Shown: positions 16,899 through 26,239 of the stretch, piece after piece
Layout: each line of letters opens with the position of its first letter
Numbering within the stretch: position 1 is the first letter of the stretch
Origin: Solirubrobacter pauli
Lineage (GTDB): Bacteria > Actinomycetota > Thermoleophilia > Solirubrobacterales > Solirubrobacteraceae
Assembly (NCBI RefSeq): GCF_003633755.1
Contig: NZ_RBIL01000001.1
Location: 605,426-669,425 of the forward strand
Direction of reading: 5' to 3'
Length of the DNA stretch: 64,000 nt
The notes under the pieces: generated by a model
What the model saw: only the letters and a program-made list of their open reading frames with translations
Databases searched by the model: none
What the model was told of the DNA's origin: nothing
Position numbers and translations under genes: made by a program

Positions 16899-18302
16899 AT
16901 GGCCGCCAGCACGTCTCCGAACGAGGGCTCCGCGCTCGAGCGTTACTTCCACATCCGCGAGCGCGGCTCGACCGTGCGCACCGAGGTCCTCGGTGGCGTC
17001 GTGACCTTCCTGACGATGGCCTACATCGTGTTCGTGAACCCGGCGATCCTCGGCGCCGCCGGGCTGCCGGTGGACGCGGTGACCGTGGCGACGGCGCTCG
17101 GCGCCGCGCTGTTCACGGCGATCATGGGCCTGGCGACCAACCTGCCGTTCGCGCTCGCCGCGGGCCTCGGCATCAACGCCGTCGTGGCCTTCGACCTCAT
17201 CCTCGGCCGCGAGCTGCCGTGGCAGGTGGCGATGGCGTGCATCGTCATCGAGGGCGTGGTGGCGATCATCCTCGTGCTCGCGGGTCTGCGCGAGGCGATC
17301 ATGCGCGCCGTCCCGCACGAGATCAAGCTCTCGATCGGCGTCGGCATCGGCCTGTTCATCACGCTCGTCGGCCTGCGCGACGCGGGCATCACGGTCAACA
17401 ACCCGGCGACCGGCATCGGCCTCGGCGTGCTCACCAACGGCGCGCCGTTGATCGCGCTCGCGGGCCTGCTGGTGATGATCGTGCTCACCGCGCGCGGGTT
17501 CCGCGGCGCGATCCTCGTCGGCATCCTCGTGTCGGCCGCGCTCGGCCTCATCTTCGGGGTGCTGGACACGCCGGACGAGATCGCGCGCCTGCCCAAGGGC
17601 GACGACTTCTCGACGATCGGCGACGCGCTCGCCCCGGACAACCTGCTGGACGCGCTCACGTGGGCGCTCATCCCGGTGATCTTCGTGCTGTTCGTGACCG
17701 ACTTCTTCGACACGATCGGCACGGCGGTCGCGGTCTCGCGCGCCGGTGATCTGCTCGACGAGAAGGGCGACCCGCCGAAGCTCAAGAACCTGCTGCTCGT
17801 GGACTCGATCGCGGCGGCCGGCGGCGGCGTGCTCGGCACCTCGTCCAACACCACCTACGTGGAGTCCGGCGCGGGCGTCGCCGAGGGCGCGCGCACGGGC
17901 CTCGCCTCGCTGGTGACGGCCGGCTGCTTCGTGCTGACGATCTTCTTCGTGCCGCTGATCGCGGTCGTGGCGCAGACGGTGCTGATCGGCCCGGAGGGCG
18001 CGCAGCAGGAGACCCACCCGGCGGTCGCGCCCGCGCTGATCATGATCGGCTTCCTGATGATCCGGCTCGTCGCCGACGTCGACTGGTCGCGCCCCGAGGC
18101 CGCGATCCCCGCGTTCCTCGTGATCGCGGGCGTGCCGCTGACGTTCTCGATCGCCGCGGGCATCGGGCTCGGCGTGCTCGGCTACGTGGCGGTCATGGCC
18201 TCGACGGGCCGCGCCCGCCAGGTGCACCCGCTGATGTGGGCGCTCGTGCCGCTGTTCCTCGCGTTCTTCACGAACCAGTGGCTGTCGGAGCACATCTTCT
18301 AG
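16899..18302 (+). CDS. NCS2-family purine permease (AzgA type)
   Basis: An inner-membrane nucleobase:cation symporter of 467 residues with about 12–14 hydrophobic segments. AzgA-type hallmarks include RTEVLGGVVTFLTMAYIVFV near the N-terminus, the NPAILG and LGINAVVAFD stretches, FVTDFFDTIGTA around residue 265 and GTSSNTTYVESGAGV around 315. The family takes up adenine, hypoxanthine or guanine. No purine riboswitch is visible in the short upstream gap. Confidence 0.92.
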   Translation: MAASTSPNEGSALERYFHIRERGSTVRTEVLGGVVTFLTMAYIVFVNPAILGAAGLPVDAVTVATALGAALFTAIMGLATNLPFALAAGLGINAVVAFDLILGRELPWQVAMACIVIEGVVAIILVLAGLREAIMRAVPHEIKLSIGVGIGLFITLVGLRDAGITVNNPATGIGLGVLTNGAPLIALAGLLVMIVLTARGFRGAILVGILVSAALGLIFGVLDTPDEIARLPKGDDFSTIGDALAPDNLLDALTWALIPVIFVLFVTDFFDTIGTAVAVSRAGDLLDEKGDPPKLKNLLLVDSIAAAGGGVLGTSSNTTYVESGAGVAEGARTGLASLVTAGCFVLTIFFVPLIAVVAQTVLIGPEGAQQETHPAVAPALIMIGFLMIRLVADVDWSRPEAAIPAFLVIAGVPLTFSIAAGIGLGVLGYVAVMASTGRARQVHPLMWALVPLFLAFFTNQWLSEHIF

Positions 18303-18339
18303 GGATCGAGTAGGGGTCTCTTAGGGGCATTCCCAATGG

Positions 18340-18370
18340 TGATCAGGGCTGCCGGACGGCAACCTGATCA
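18340..18370 (+). promoter_or_regulatory. Hairpin directly before the pspC start codon
   Basis: TGATCAGG (18340–18347) pairs exactly with CCTGATCA (18363–18370), with a further inner TGCC/GGCA stem. It ends 2 bases before the ATG at 18373 and occupies the place where a ribosome binding site should be. It could be a dimeric repressor operator or a translation-blocking structure. Confidence 0.5.
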
Positions 18371-18372
18371 TC

Positions 18373-18606
18373 ATGAACACCACCGACAAGAAGCTCACCC
18401 GCTCGTCCACCGACAAGAAGGTCGCCGGCGTCTGCGGCGGCCTCGCCAACTACTTCGGCATCGACCCGGCCGTCACCCGCGTCGGCTTCATCGTCACGAC
18501 GCTCTTCACGGGTGGTGCGGCGGCCCTCGCCTACCTGGCGATGATGTTCGTCATGCCCACCGACGAGCAGGGCATGACCCACCATGACCCCCTCGCCTCG
18601 CTGTAG
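18373..18606 (+). CDS. PspC-domain membrane protein
   Basis: A 77-residue PspC protein, related to the envelope-stress phage shock system. The signature is KVAGVCGGLANYFGIDPAVTR at about residues 16–36, followed by a membrane region (about 37–63) ending in the conserved FVMP. No other phage-shock genes are next to it. Its ATG lacks a Shine-Dalgarno sequence and follows a hairpin. Confidence 0.9.
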   Translation: MNTTDKKLTRSSTDKKVAGVCGGLANYFGIDPAVTRVGFIVTTLFTGGAAALAYLAMMFVMPTDEQGMTHHDPLASL

Positions 18607-18614
18607 GACGAGCC

Positions 18615-19076
18615 TCAGTCGGAGAGCTGCGCGTCGACGATTTCGTCGAGCAGGCCACCGAGATAGCCGTACAGGGCCACCGTCCGCGCGTTCGGGTCCT
18701 CGGGGTTGAAGGACAGCTCGTCATCGTCGTCGTTGATGTCGAGCATCGTCCCCAGCACGAGGCGGAGCGAGTTCACGGCCTGCATCCAGGCCGTGAGCTG
18801 GTCGAGGTCGAGCAGCTCGGCGTCGACGGTGGCCTCGACCGCGTCGATGCTCGCGAGCCGCCCGCTGTGCAGCTCGTCCCGCGTGAGGCTGCGGTACTCG
18901 TTCTCGAGCTCGACGTCCTCAGCGTAGGCGGACGGGTAGAGCCGGCGCACGCGCGGGTCGTCCGGGCTCAGCGCCAACAGCTCGCGCAGCTCGTCGAGCA
19001 GCTGGCGGATGAGCTCGCGCTCCTGCGGCTCCATCGTCAGCAGGAACTTGCCCTGGCGCTTGTCGATCCGCCGCAT
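18615..19076 (-). CDS. DUF2017 family protein, ClpS neighbour
   Basis: A 153-residue acidic, helical protein of the actinobacterial DUF2017 family, which is regularly found next to clpS. The N-terminal FLLTMEPQERELIRQLLDEL and the central AVNSLRLVLG are the recognisable blocks. The start is ATG at 19076, overlapping the clpS stop (TGATG); a GTG at 19100 in the same frame is possible. Coupled translation suggests that it works with ClpS, perhaps in adaptor control, but its biochemical role is unknown. Confidence 0.85.
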   Translation of the reverse strand: MRRIDKRQGKFLLTMEPQERELIRQLLDELRELLALSPDDPRVRRLYPSAYAEDVELENEYRSLTRDELHSGRLASIDAVEATVDAELLDLDQLTAWMQAVNSLRLVLGTMLDINDDDDELSFNPEDPNARTVALYGYLGGLLDEIVDAQLSD

Positions 19077-19363
19077 CAGTCCTGCGTCATGGTCGCCCAC
19101 AGGCCGTGCTCGTGCAGGCGGAAGACGTCCAGCTCGGCCTTCTCGCGTGTGCCGCTCGACACGACGGCACGCCCCTTGTGGTGCACGTCGAGCATCAGCG
19201 CGGTGGCCTTCTCGCGGTTGTAGCCGAACAGCTTCTGGAGGACGAGCACGACGTAGCTCATCAGGTTGATCGGGTCGTTCCAGACGATGACGATCCAGGG
19301 CCGATCCGGGACCTGCTCGTCGTCGGTGGAAGGAAGCTGGACCTCGGCCGGAGCGGCGGACAC
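19076..19363 (-). CDS. clpS: ATP-dependent Clp protease adaptor ClpS
   Basis: A 95-residue adaptor that delivers N-degron substrates to the ClpAP or ClpCP protease. After a flexible acidic N-tail the core begins [18 protein letters not shown], which includes the ND motif of the N-end residue pocket. It continues with [21 protein letters not shown], the helix that contacts the N-domain of Clp ATPase, and ends LWATMTQ. The start is GTG at 19363 with GAAGGG close upstream; the open frame further upstream lacks homology. First gene of a clpS–DUF2017 pair. Confidence 0.93.
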   Translation of the reverse strand: MSAAPAEVQLPSTDDEQVPDRPWIVIVWNDPINLMSYVVLVLQKLFGYNREKATALMLDVHHKGRAVVSSGTREKAELDVFRLHEHGLWATMTQD

Positions 19364-19368
19364 GCCCT

Positions 19369-20928
19369 TCAGGCTACCCGGGACATCGCGTGCTCGGCGA
19401 GGGCGGTGATCGTCAGGCTCGGGTTCACGCCCACGTTGGCCGGCACGGCGGCGCCGTCGCAGACCAGCAGGTCCTCGTAGCCGAAGACGCGCAGGTCCTT
19501 GTCCACCACGCCGGTCTCGCGCGAGGCGCCGATCACCGCGCCACCGAGGATGTGCGCCGTCGACGGGATGTTCGCCGCCGCCTCCATGATCGAGCTCTGC
19601 GCGATCCCGCCGGTGCGCTGCGCGAGCCACTCGGTGAACGCGTTCGCGACCGGGATGAACGTCGGGTTCGGCCGCTCCGGGTCCTGCTCGGTGCTGAGCT
19701 TGACGCGCCCGAAGCGCCCGCGCCGCGCCCGCAGCGCGATCGCGTTGTCCAGCGACTGCATGACGAGGACGATGATCGTCCGCCGGGACCAGCCACGCGG
19801 GTTCATCGACCGCGCCAGCCGCACCGGGTGGCGCGCGGCCGCGCCCACCAGCTTCAGCGGCCGCGTGAGCGACGTGCCGTCGCCGGTCAACAGCGTGAAG
19901 ATGCCTGACATGCCGTCGCCCGCGTTGCCGTAGACGACGGTCTCGATGTGGGTGTCCGGGTCGGGGTAGGCCGAGCCGGTGATCGCCACACGGCGGATCT
20001 CCGGCGCGTCACGCGGCAGCGTGACCGCGAGGATCGCCTCGGAGTTCGTCCGCACGAGCTCCCCGAGCCGGTCGGACAGCTCCGGCAGCGAGCCGTTGAG
20101 CTTGCACCTCGCAAGCAGCCGGTTGGTGCCGAGCGCACCCGCGGCCACGACCACGCCGCGCGCGGTCTGCACGCGCCGGCGCTTGCGCACCCACGCGCCT
20201 GACCGCTCGCTCGTCACCGCGTACCCGCCGCCCGGCAGCGGCTTGATGTCGGTGACCATGCGCTCGGGCTCGATCCGCGCGCCCGCCCGCTCCGCGAACC
20301 ACAGGTAGTTCTTCACGAGCGTGTTCTTGGCGCCGTGCGGGCAGCCGACCATGCAGCGTCCGCAGCGCAGGCAGCCCGTGCGGTCGGGACCGTCGCCGCC
20401 GAAGAACGGGTCGGGCACCGTCACGCCCGGCTCGCCGAGGAACACGCCGACGCGCGTCTTGGCGTACGTCTCCCCCACGCCGATCTCCTCCGCGTACTCG
20501 CGCAGGTAGTCGTCGGCCGCGTCGTCCTCGTCGTAGGTGGTCACGCCCAGCATCCGCTCGGCCTCGTCGTAGTGCGGCGCGAGCGTGACCTGCCAGTCGT
20601 CCAGCCCGGCCCACTGCGGGTCGCCGTAGAAGCGCGCCGGCGCGCGGTAGAGCGTGTTCGCGTAGCCGAGCGACCCGCCGCCGACCCCGCTGCCGGACGC
20701 GATCGCGACGTCCCGGAAGATCGTCAGCCGGAAGATCCCGCGCATCCCGATCCAGGGCGCGAAGAAGTAGCGGCGCACGTCCCACGTCGACTTGGGCATG
20801 TCGTCGTCGGTGAAGCGCCGGCCGCACTCGAGCACGCCCACGCGATGCCCCTTCTGCGCGAGCCGCAGCGCCGACACGCTCCCGCCGAACCCGGAGCCGA
20901 TGACGAGCCAGTCGTAGTCGAAACGCAC
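19369..20928 (-). CDS. GMC oxidoreductase, cholesterol-oxidase-like, with Cys-rich insert
   Basis: An FAD-dependent alcohol or sterol oxidoreductase of 519 residues. The FAD Rossmann motif is [11 protein letters not shown] at 10–20, and the C-terminus carries the GMC signature around [20 protein letters not shown]. Around residues 190–205 is a ferredoxin-like cluster [17 protein letters not shown]. This cluster marks the cholesterol oxidase/choline dehydrogenase-like branch of actinobacteria and may bind an iron-sulfur cluster. No signal peptide is seen, so it is probably cytoplasmic. It lies just downstream of the AraC regulator on the same strand. Substrate unknown. Confidence 0.85.
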   Translation of the reverse strand: MRFDYDWLVIGSGFGGSVSALRLAQKGHRVGVLECGRRFTDDDMPKSTWDVRRYFFAPWIGMRGIFRLTIFRDVAIASGSGVGGGSLGYANTLYRAPARFYGDPQWAGLDDWQVTLAPHYDEAERMLGVTTYDEDDAADDYLREYAEEIGVGETYAKTRVGVFLGEPGVTVPDPFFGGDGPDRTGCLRCGRCMVGCPHGAKNTLVKNYLWFAERAGARIEPERMVTDIKPLPGGGYAVTSERSGAWVRKRRRVQTARGVVVAAGALGTNRLLARCKLNGSLPELSDRLGELVRTNSEAILAVTLPRDAPEIRRVAITGSAYPDPDTHIETVVYGNAGDGMSGIFTLLTGDGTSLTRPLKLVGAAARHPVRLARSMNPRGWSRRTIIVLVMQSLDNAIALRARRGRFGRVKLSTEQDPERPNPTFIPVANAFTEWLAQRTGGIAQSSIMEAAANIPSTAHILGGAVIGASRETGVVDKDLRVFGYEDLLVCDGAAVPANVGVNPSLTITALAEHAMSRVA

Positions 20929-20937
20929 TCGTGGACC

Positions 20938-21849
20938 CTACACGCGCCTGCGCCAGCGGCCGGGCGGTTCACCGAAGTGCCGGCGGAACGCCGTGGCGAA
21001 CGCGTACTCGTTCTCGTAGCCGACCCGATGCGCGACGGTCGCGATCGTCGCCGCCGGCTCGTCCGTGAGCGCCTGCGCGGCGATCGACATCCGCCACCCC
21101 GTCAGGTAGGCGATCGGTGCCTCGCCGACCACCTGCGCGAAACGGCCGGCGAACGCCGAGCGCGACACGCCCGCGAGCGCCGCGAGCTCGGGCACGGTCC
21201 ACGCGCGGGACGGGTCCGCGTGCATCGCCGCGATCGCGGGCCCGGCGACCGGGTCGTCCATGGCGGCGTACCACCCGGGGACGGTCGCGTCGGGGTCCGC
21301 GAACCACGCGCGCAGGCCCAGCGCCAGCAGCAAATCCAGCGCCCGGTCGAGCACCGCGGGCGTACCGGGACCCGGTGCCGCCAGCTCCTCGCGCATGAGC
21401 GTCAGGACGAGCCTTACACGCGGGCCGGCCGCGGCGGCGCGGATCGGCACGAGCGCCGGGAGCGTGTCCACGAGCGACGCCGACAGGATCGCCTCGAGCG
21501 TGTACGCGCCGCAGAGCAGCCGGCCGTGCGCAGCCTCGGCGACCGCCTCCGTCCCGTGCGGCCGGACCGGCGCTCCCGGCTGGGCGACGACGCGGTACGG
21601 CGCGCCCGCGGGCACGAGGATGAGGTCGCCCGCACGCAGCGCGACCGCGTCCGCGCCGTCGCGCTCGAACCATGCGTCGCCGTCGAGCAGGGTGTGGATC
21701 GCGAGCCGTCTCCGGCCGCCGAACTCGATCCCGCGATCCGCCCCGACCGCGGTCTGCGCGAACACCGAGCCGCGCGCCCGGCCGCGGGCGAGGAGGTCGG
21801 CGAGTGGGTCCACGTCCTGGAGGATGACAAAGGAATACGCGCGCTTCAC
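20938..21849 (-). CDS. AraC-family regulator with cupin domain
   Basis: A transcription activator of about 303 residues. The N-terminal half is a cupin ligand domain (AIHTLLDGDAWFERDG, LRAGDLILVPAGAPYRV). The C-terminal ~100 residues hold two helix-turn-helices: MHADPSRAWTVPELAALAGV, SRSAFAGRFAQVVGEAP, and the second HTH ending RVGYENEYAFATAFRRHFG. The usual AraC signature is well conserved. The frame is open to 21972, but the protein-like part begins at the GTG at 21849. It is divergent from the NmrA-like gene, its likely target. Confidence 0.88.
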   Translation of the reverse strand: MKRAYSFVILQDVDPLADLLARGRARGSVFAQTAVGADRGIEFGGRRRLAIHTLLDGDAWFERDGADAVALRAGDLILVPAGAPYRVVAQPGAPVRPHGTEAVAEAAHGRLLCGAYTLEAILSASLVDTLPALVPIRAAAAGPRVRLVLTLMREELAAPGPGTPAVLDRALDLLLALGLRAWFADPDATVPGWYAAMDDPVAGPAIAAMHADPSRAWTVPELAALAGVSRSAFAGRFAQVVGEAPIAYLTGWRMSIAAQALTDEPAATIATVAHRVGYENEYAFATAFRRHFGEPPGRWRRRV

Positions 21850-21887
21850 CCATTGTCCGTCCAGAGCCGCGGGCCGATGCTGCTCGT

Positions 21888-22703
21888 ATGAGCACCTATC
21901 TCGTGATCGGCGGAACCGGCAAGACGGGCCGTCGCGTCGTCGACCGGCTGCGCGCCGACGGCCACACCGCACGTCCCGTCAGCCGCGCGACGGGGTTCGA
22001 TTGGACCCGCCCCGAGACCTACGACGCCGCCGTCGCCCGCGTGGACGGCGTGTTCCTGACCGTCGCGGGCCAGGATCCGGCCAACGCCGGCCGGGTCGCC
22101 GACCTGCTGGACCGCTCCGAGCGCGCCGGCGCGCGGCGCGCCGTCCTGCTCTCCGCCCGCGCCGTGGAGTTCCATCCGACCGGTGCCCTCGCTGCGGTGG
22201 AGGCCGCGACCCAGGCCGCGCCGCTGGCCCACACGATCCTCCGGCCGTCGTGGTTCGCGCAGAACTTCACCGAGGCGTTCCTGTCCCCGGACGCCGAGGG
22301 CCGCGTGACCGCGCCGGCTGGTGACGGCCGCGAGCCGTTCGTCGACCTCGAGGACGTCGCCGCGGTCGCCGTGGCCGCGCTGCTGGACGGGCACGACGGC
22401 ACGCTCGAGCTCTCGGGCAGCGAGGCCCTCACGTTCGGAGAGGCCGTCACCGTCCTGGGCGAGCGCACCGGGCGTCCGGTGCGGTTCGAGCCGGCCGACC
22501 CGCTCGCCTACCGGGCGGCGCTCGCCGAGCAGCTCCCCCCGGAGTACGTCGACTGGCGGATGGCGATGTTCGACGCCATCCGGACGGGCCGCGACGCCCG
22601 CCTCAGCGACGGCATCGACGTCGTGCTCGGCCGTCCCGCGACGAGCTTCTCCGCCTGGGCGGAGCGCGAGGTCACGTTCGCCGCAGCAGGATCCGCGAGA
22701 TGA
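21888..22703 (+). CDS. NmrA-like NAD(P)-binding protein
   Basis: An atypical short-chain dehydrogenase of the NmrA/QOR2 group, 271 residues. The dinucleotide-binding motif is VIGGTGKTGRRV at the N-terminus. Typical later parts are LLSARAVEF, TILRPSWFAQNF and the FVDLEDVAAVAVAAL stretch. The Tyr-x3-Lys of classical SDRs is not apparent, so it may sense redox state or reduce quinones. The divergent AraC gene 38 bases away probably controls it. Its 3' end overlaps coaA, on the other strand, by 32 bases. Confidence 0.85.
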   Translation: MSTYLVIGGTGKTGRRVVDRLRADGHTARPVSRATGFDWTRPETYDAAVARVDGVFLTVAGQDPANAGRVADLLDRSERAGARRAVLLSARAVEFHPTGALAAVEAATQAAPLAHTILRPSWFAQNFTEAFLSPDAEGRVTAPAGDGREPFVDLEDVAAVAVAALLDGHDGTLELSGSEALTFGEAVTVLGERTGRPVRFEPADPLAYRAALAEQLPPEYVDWRMAMFDAIRTGRDARLSDGIDVVLGRPATSFSAWAEREVTFAAAGSAR

Positions 22704-23601
22704 AGTGGTCGCCGCCCTTCTCGAGGATCAGGTCGGCGCGCGGCCGCGTCGGCTTGATGTTCTCGAGCAGGTTCGGGCGGTTGGTGCGCTGCCAGATGCC
22801 CTCGGCGACCGCGGTCGCCTCCTCGTCCGACAGCACGGCGTAGCGATGGAAGTAGGAGTCGGGGTCCTGGAACGCGCCGTTGCGGAGCTTGAGGAAGCGG
22901 TTCAGGTACCAGCGCTGGACGTCGGACTCCTCGGCGTCCAGGTACAGGGCGAAGTCCGCGAAGTCGGACACGTAGACGCGGCCGCTGCCGCGCTTGAGCA
23001 CGTTCACGCCCTCGAGCACGACCACGTCGGGCCGGCGCACGACCTGCGACTCGTCCTCGACGATGTCGTAGATCAGGTGCGAGTAGACCGGCGCGCGGAC
23101 CTCCTCCACGCCGCTCTTCAACTCCGCCACGAAGCGCAGCAGGCGCCGCCGGTCATAGCTCTCCGGGAAGCCCTTGCGGGCGAGGATGCCCTTCTCGATC
23201 AGGGTCGCGTTCGGGAGCAGGAAGCCGTCGGTGGTGACGAGCTCGACGCGCCACTCCGGGCGGATCGTCTGCAGCAGCCGCACGATCATCCGCGCGGCGG
23301 TCGACTTGCCGACCGCGACGCTTCCGCCGAGCGCGAGCAGGAACGGCACCGCGTGCTCCGGGTCGCCGAGGAACTCGCCCTGCGCGGCCGAGAGCTGCTT
23401 GGCGGCGTCGATCCGCAGCTCGAGCAGCCGCGCGAGCGGCAGGTAGACCTCGTCCACCTCGTCGGGCGCGACCGGCTCGCCCAGGCCGGAGAGCCGCGCC
23501 AGCTCGTCGTAGTCGAGGGTGACCGCGGTCGGGGCCGCCAGCTCGCTCCAGCGCGAGCGTGGGACCGCGACGAAGGGTGAAGCCGCGCCGAGCTTCAGCA
23601 A
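22672..23601 (-). CDS. coaA: Pantothenate kinase, type I
   Basis: The first enzyme of coenzyme A synthesis, phosphorylating pantothenate with ATP in the cytoplasm. Walker A is GGSVAVGKST at residues 92–101, with TTDGFLLPNATL, GFPESYDRRRLLRF, YSHLIYDIV and VLEGVNVL as the family blocks. Length (309) is normal for type I. The start is TTG at 23601, overlapping the end of the ybdD-like gene by 7 bases, so it is probably translated from the cstA–ybdD mRNA. The 3' end overlaps the convergent NmrA gene. Confidence 0.95.
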   Translation of the reverse strand: MLKLGAASPFVAVPRSRWSELAAPTAVTLDYDELARLSGLGEPVAPDEVDEVYLPLARLLELRIDAAKQLSAAQGEFLGDPEHAVPFLLALGGSVAVGKSTAARMIVRLLQTIRPEWRVELVTTDGFLLPNATLIEKGILARKGFPESYDRRRLLRFVAELKSGVEEVRAPVYSHLIYDIVEDESQVVRRPDVVVLEGVNVLKRGSGRVYVSDFADFALYLDAEESDVQRWYLNRFLKLRNGAFQDPDSYFHRYAVLSDEEATAVAEGIWQRTNRPNLLENIKPTRPRADLILEKGGDHFISRILLRRT

Positions 23602-23783
23602 CAGCGCGCTTGGGGTCTGGCTTCGCGCTCGTCCTGGCGCGCGCGCTCGAAGGCGCGACGGGTCATCACCGGCTCGTCCGGGTGGTCACGGCGGCGATGC
23701 TCGACGTAGCGGTCGTACGCCGTCTCACCGGACACCTCCCGCAGGTACCAGCGCACCCCGGTGAACACGTCCCTCACCGTCAC
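23595..23783 (-). CDS. YbdD/YjiX-type small protein, CstA partner
   Basis: A 62-residue protein of the YbdD (DUF466) family. It begins with a GTG at 23783 that shares bases with the cstA stop. The core is VRWYLREVSGETAYDRYVEH and the HHP-like RRRDHPDEPVMTRRAFER, typical of the small protein encoded after cstA. It probably supports CstA transport activity; the mechanism is not known. The length and overlap on both sides (cstA before, coaA after) support its being real. Confidence 0.85.
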   Translation of the reverse strand: MTVRDVFTGVRWYLREVSGETAYDRYVEHRRRDHPDEPVMTRRAFERARQDEREARPQARCC

Positions 23784-25876
23784 GAGATCGTCTCCAGCTT
23801 GCGGTCGAACAGCCCGTCCGGCGCGTCGAGCTCGGACTCCTGCGCGGGCACCTCGGAAGTCGGCAGCGGCTCGCGCGACCGGATGGCCTTGATCGAGATG
23901 CGGGTGGCGTCGAGGATGACCACGATGATGAGGGTGGCGAAGAACGCGGCGAGCACGCCATCCACGGTCGAGTTTGTCACGACCGCGTTCATCTCGTCCA
24001 GGTCTTTGGCCGGAGGCAGGACCTGCCCGGCGGCGATCGCGTCCTGGAACTTGTCGCGCTGGGCGAAGAAGCCGAGCTTCGGGTCGCCGCTGAACACCTT
24101 CTGGTAGCTCGCGGTGAGCGTGACGACCGCGTCCCAGGCGAGCGGGATGCCGGTCACCCAGGCCCACTTGAGCTTGCCGTGCTTGATCAAGAGGACGGTG
24201 CAGAGCGTGAGCGCGATCGCCGCCAGCAGCTGGTTCGCGATGCCGAACAGCGGGAACAGCTGGTTGATCCCGCCGAGCGGGTCGGTCACACCCACGTACA
24301 GGAAGTAGCCCCAGGCGGCGACGATGATCGCGCTGCAGAGCCACACGCCCGGCTTCCACGACACGTCGCGGAACGGCTTGTACACGTTGCCGATCGTGTC
24401 CTGGAGCATGAAGCGCCCGACCCGCGTGCCCGCGTCCACCGTGGTGAGGATGAACAGGGCCTCGAACATGATCGCGAAGTGGTACCAGAACGCTTTCATG
24501 CCCTGGCCGGTCACTCCGGCGAAGATCTCGGACACGCCGAGCGCGAACGTCGGCGCGCCGCCGGTCTTGGAGATGAGCGACTCCTCCTCGACGGCCGTCG
24601 CGGCGGACTGCAGCGCGTCCGGGGTGATCGCGAACCCGATCCCGTTGACGAACTCCGACGCCGTCTGCACCGTGCCCCCGGTGACGCCCGCCGGTGAGTT
24701 GACCGCGAAGTACAGGCCCGGGTCGATGATCGACGCGGCGATGATCGCCATGATCGCGACGAAGGACTCCATCAGCATCGCGCCGTAGCCGATGAAGCGG
24801 ACCTGCGTCTCCTTCTCGATCAGCTTCGGCGTGGTGCCGGACGCGATCAGCGAGTGGAAGCCCGAGAGCGCGCCGCACGCGATCGTGATGAACACGAACG
24901 GGAACAGCGAACCGGCGAACACCGGGCCCTCGCCGTTGGTGGCGAACTTCGTCACCGCCTCGTTCTCCATCACCGGGAGCGTCACGAGGATCCCGATCGC
25001 GAGGAGCACGATCGTGCCGATCTTCATGAACGTCGAGAGGTAGTCGCGCGGGGCGAGCAGCATCCAGACGGGCAGGACGGACGCCACGAAGCCGTACGCG
25101 ATCAGGCAGAAGACGAGCGTCTCGGGTTCGAGCGTGAACGCGTCGGCGAGGCTCGAGTCCTGGACCCAGCCACCGGCCGCGATCACGATCAGCAGGAGCA
25201 CCACGCCGATCAGCGAGACCTCCAGCACCCGCCCGGGCCGGATCACGCGCAGGTAGAAGCCCATGAACAGCGCGATCGGGATCGTCATCGCGATGCTGAA
25301 CGTGCCCCAGGGCGAGTTCGCGAGCGCGTTGACGACGACGAGCGCCAGCACCGCGAGCAGGATCACCATGATCGAGAGGACGGCGACCAGCGCGGCGATG
25401 CCGCCGACCGGGCCGATCTCGTCGCGCGCCATCTGCCCGAGGCTCTTGCCATCGCGGCGCATCGAGAAGAACAGGACGACCATGTCCTGCACCGCGCCGG
25501 CGAAGATCACGCCGGCGACGATCCAGATCGTGCCCGGCAGGTAGCCCATCTGGGCCGCCAGCACGGGGCCGACGAGCGGCCCGGCGCCGGCGATCGCCGC
25601 GAAGTGGTGGCCGAAGAGGACGCGCCGGTCGGTCGGCTGGAAGTCGCGGTCGTTGTTCAGGCGCTCCGCGGGCGTGGCGCGGCGCGCGTCCGCCCCGAGC
25701 ACCTTGTACTGGATGAACCGCGCGTAGAAGCGGTAGGCGATGGCGTACGAGCCGACGGCGGCCGCGATCAGCCAGGCGGCGCTGATCGACTCGTCGCGCA
25801 CCAGCGCGATGACTCCCCAGGCGACGGCCCCGACGATGGCCACGGCCGACCAGATCGCGATGGACTTGGTCTTCAC
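23780..25876 (-). CDS. cstA: Carbon starvation protein CstA family transporter
   Basis: A 698-residue inner-membrane protein of the CstA/BtsT family, which takes up pyruvate or peptides. It has about 16–18 hydrophobic segments. Family blocks include RFYARFIQYKVLG, LFGHHFAAIAGAGPLVGPVLAAQMGY (split here), the FSMRRDGKSLGQMA loop and DAGTRVGRFMLQD. The start is GTG at 25876 with GGAGGAAAG at 25879–25887. First gene of a cstA–ybdD–coaA chain. Pyruvate is the best-supported substrate for relatives. Confidence 0.93.
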   Translation of the reverse strand: MKTKSIAIWSAVAIVGAVAWGVIALVRDESISAAWLIAAAVGSYAIAYRFYARFIQYKVLGADARRATPAERLNNDRDFQPTDRRVLFGHHFAAIAGAGPLVGPVLAAQMGYLPGTIWIVAGVIFAGAVQDMVVLFFSMRRDGKSLGQMARDEIGPVGGIAALVAVLSIMVILLAVLALVVVNALANSPWGTFSIAMTIPIALFMGFYLRVIRPGRVLEVSLIGVVLLLIVIAAGGWVQDSSLADAFTLEPETLVFCLIAYGFVASVLPVWMLLAPRDYLSTFMKIGTIVLLAIGILVTLPVMENEAVTKFATNGEGPVFAGSLFPFVFITIACGALSGFHSLIASGTTPKLIEKETQVRFIGYGAMLMESFVAIMAIIAASIIDPGLYFAVNSPAGVTGGTVQTASEFVNGIGFAITPDALQSAATAVEEESLISKTGGAPTFALGVSEIFAGVTGQGMKAFWYHFAIMFEALFILTTVDAGTRVGRFMLQDTIGNVYKPFRDVSWKPGVWLCSAIIVAAWGYFLYVGVTDPLGGINQLFPLFGIANQLLAAIALTLCTVLLIKHGKLKWAWVTGIPLAWDAVVTLTASYQKVFSGDPKLGFFAQRDKFQDAIAAGQVLPPAKDLDEMNAVVTNSTVDGVLAAFFATLIIVVILDATRISIKAIRSREPLPTSEVPAQESELDAPDGLFDRKLETIS

Positions 25877-25930
25877 GGCTTTCCTCCCCCACGCGTACTG
25901 CCAGCGGCGGATTCCTCCCCGAGGTATGCG

Positions 25931-26239
25931 CTAGCTAAACGCGCGGACCCCGGCGGCGACCGCCGCTGCGACGAGCATCACGACGATCATCGGCGCCTTC
26001 GCCAGCATCGCGAGGATCGCGGCGGCGAGCCCGGCGGCGCGGGCATCGACCGCCAGGCCGTCGTCGGTGCCGAACGTCTCGTAGATCACGAGGCCCGCGA
26101 GCAGGGCGGGAGCGAGGAGTGCGGTCACCTGCAGCGCGCGCTGCGGCAGCTCGCGCGTGCCCAGGACGAGCGTGCCGGTGGCCTTGGCCGCGAACGTGCC
26201 GACGGCCAGCGCCGCGATCGTGATCCACACCGTCGTCAT
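25931..26239 (-). CDS. azlD: AzlD branched-chain amino acid exporter subunit
   Basis: The small subunit of the AzlCD exporter, 102 residues with about four hydrophobic segments. It starts MTTVWITIAALAVGTFAAKA at an ATG whose last bases overlap the azlC stop. The AzlD pattern includes LPQRALQVTALLAPALLAGLV in the middle. The frame is open further upstream (to 26287), but that part lies inside azlC. It probably exports branched-chain amino acids or a similar toxic analogue together with AzlC. Confidence 0.88.
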   Translation of the reverse strand: MTTVWITIAALAVGTFAAKATGTLVLGTRELPQRALQVTALLAPALLAGLVIYETFGTDDGLAVDARAAGLAAAILAMLAKAPMIVVMLVAAAVAAGVRAFS

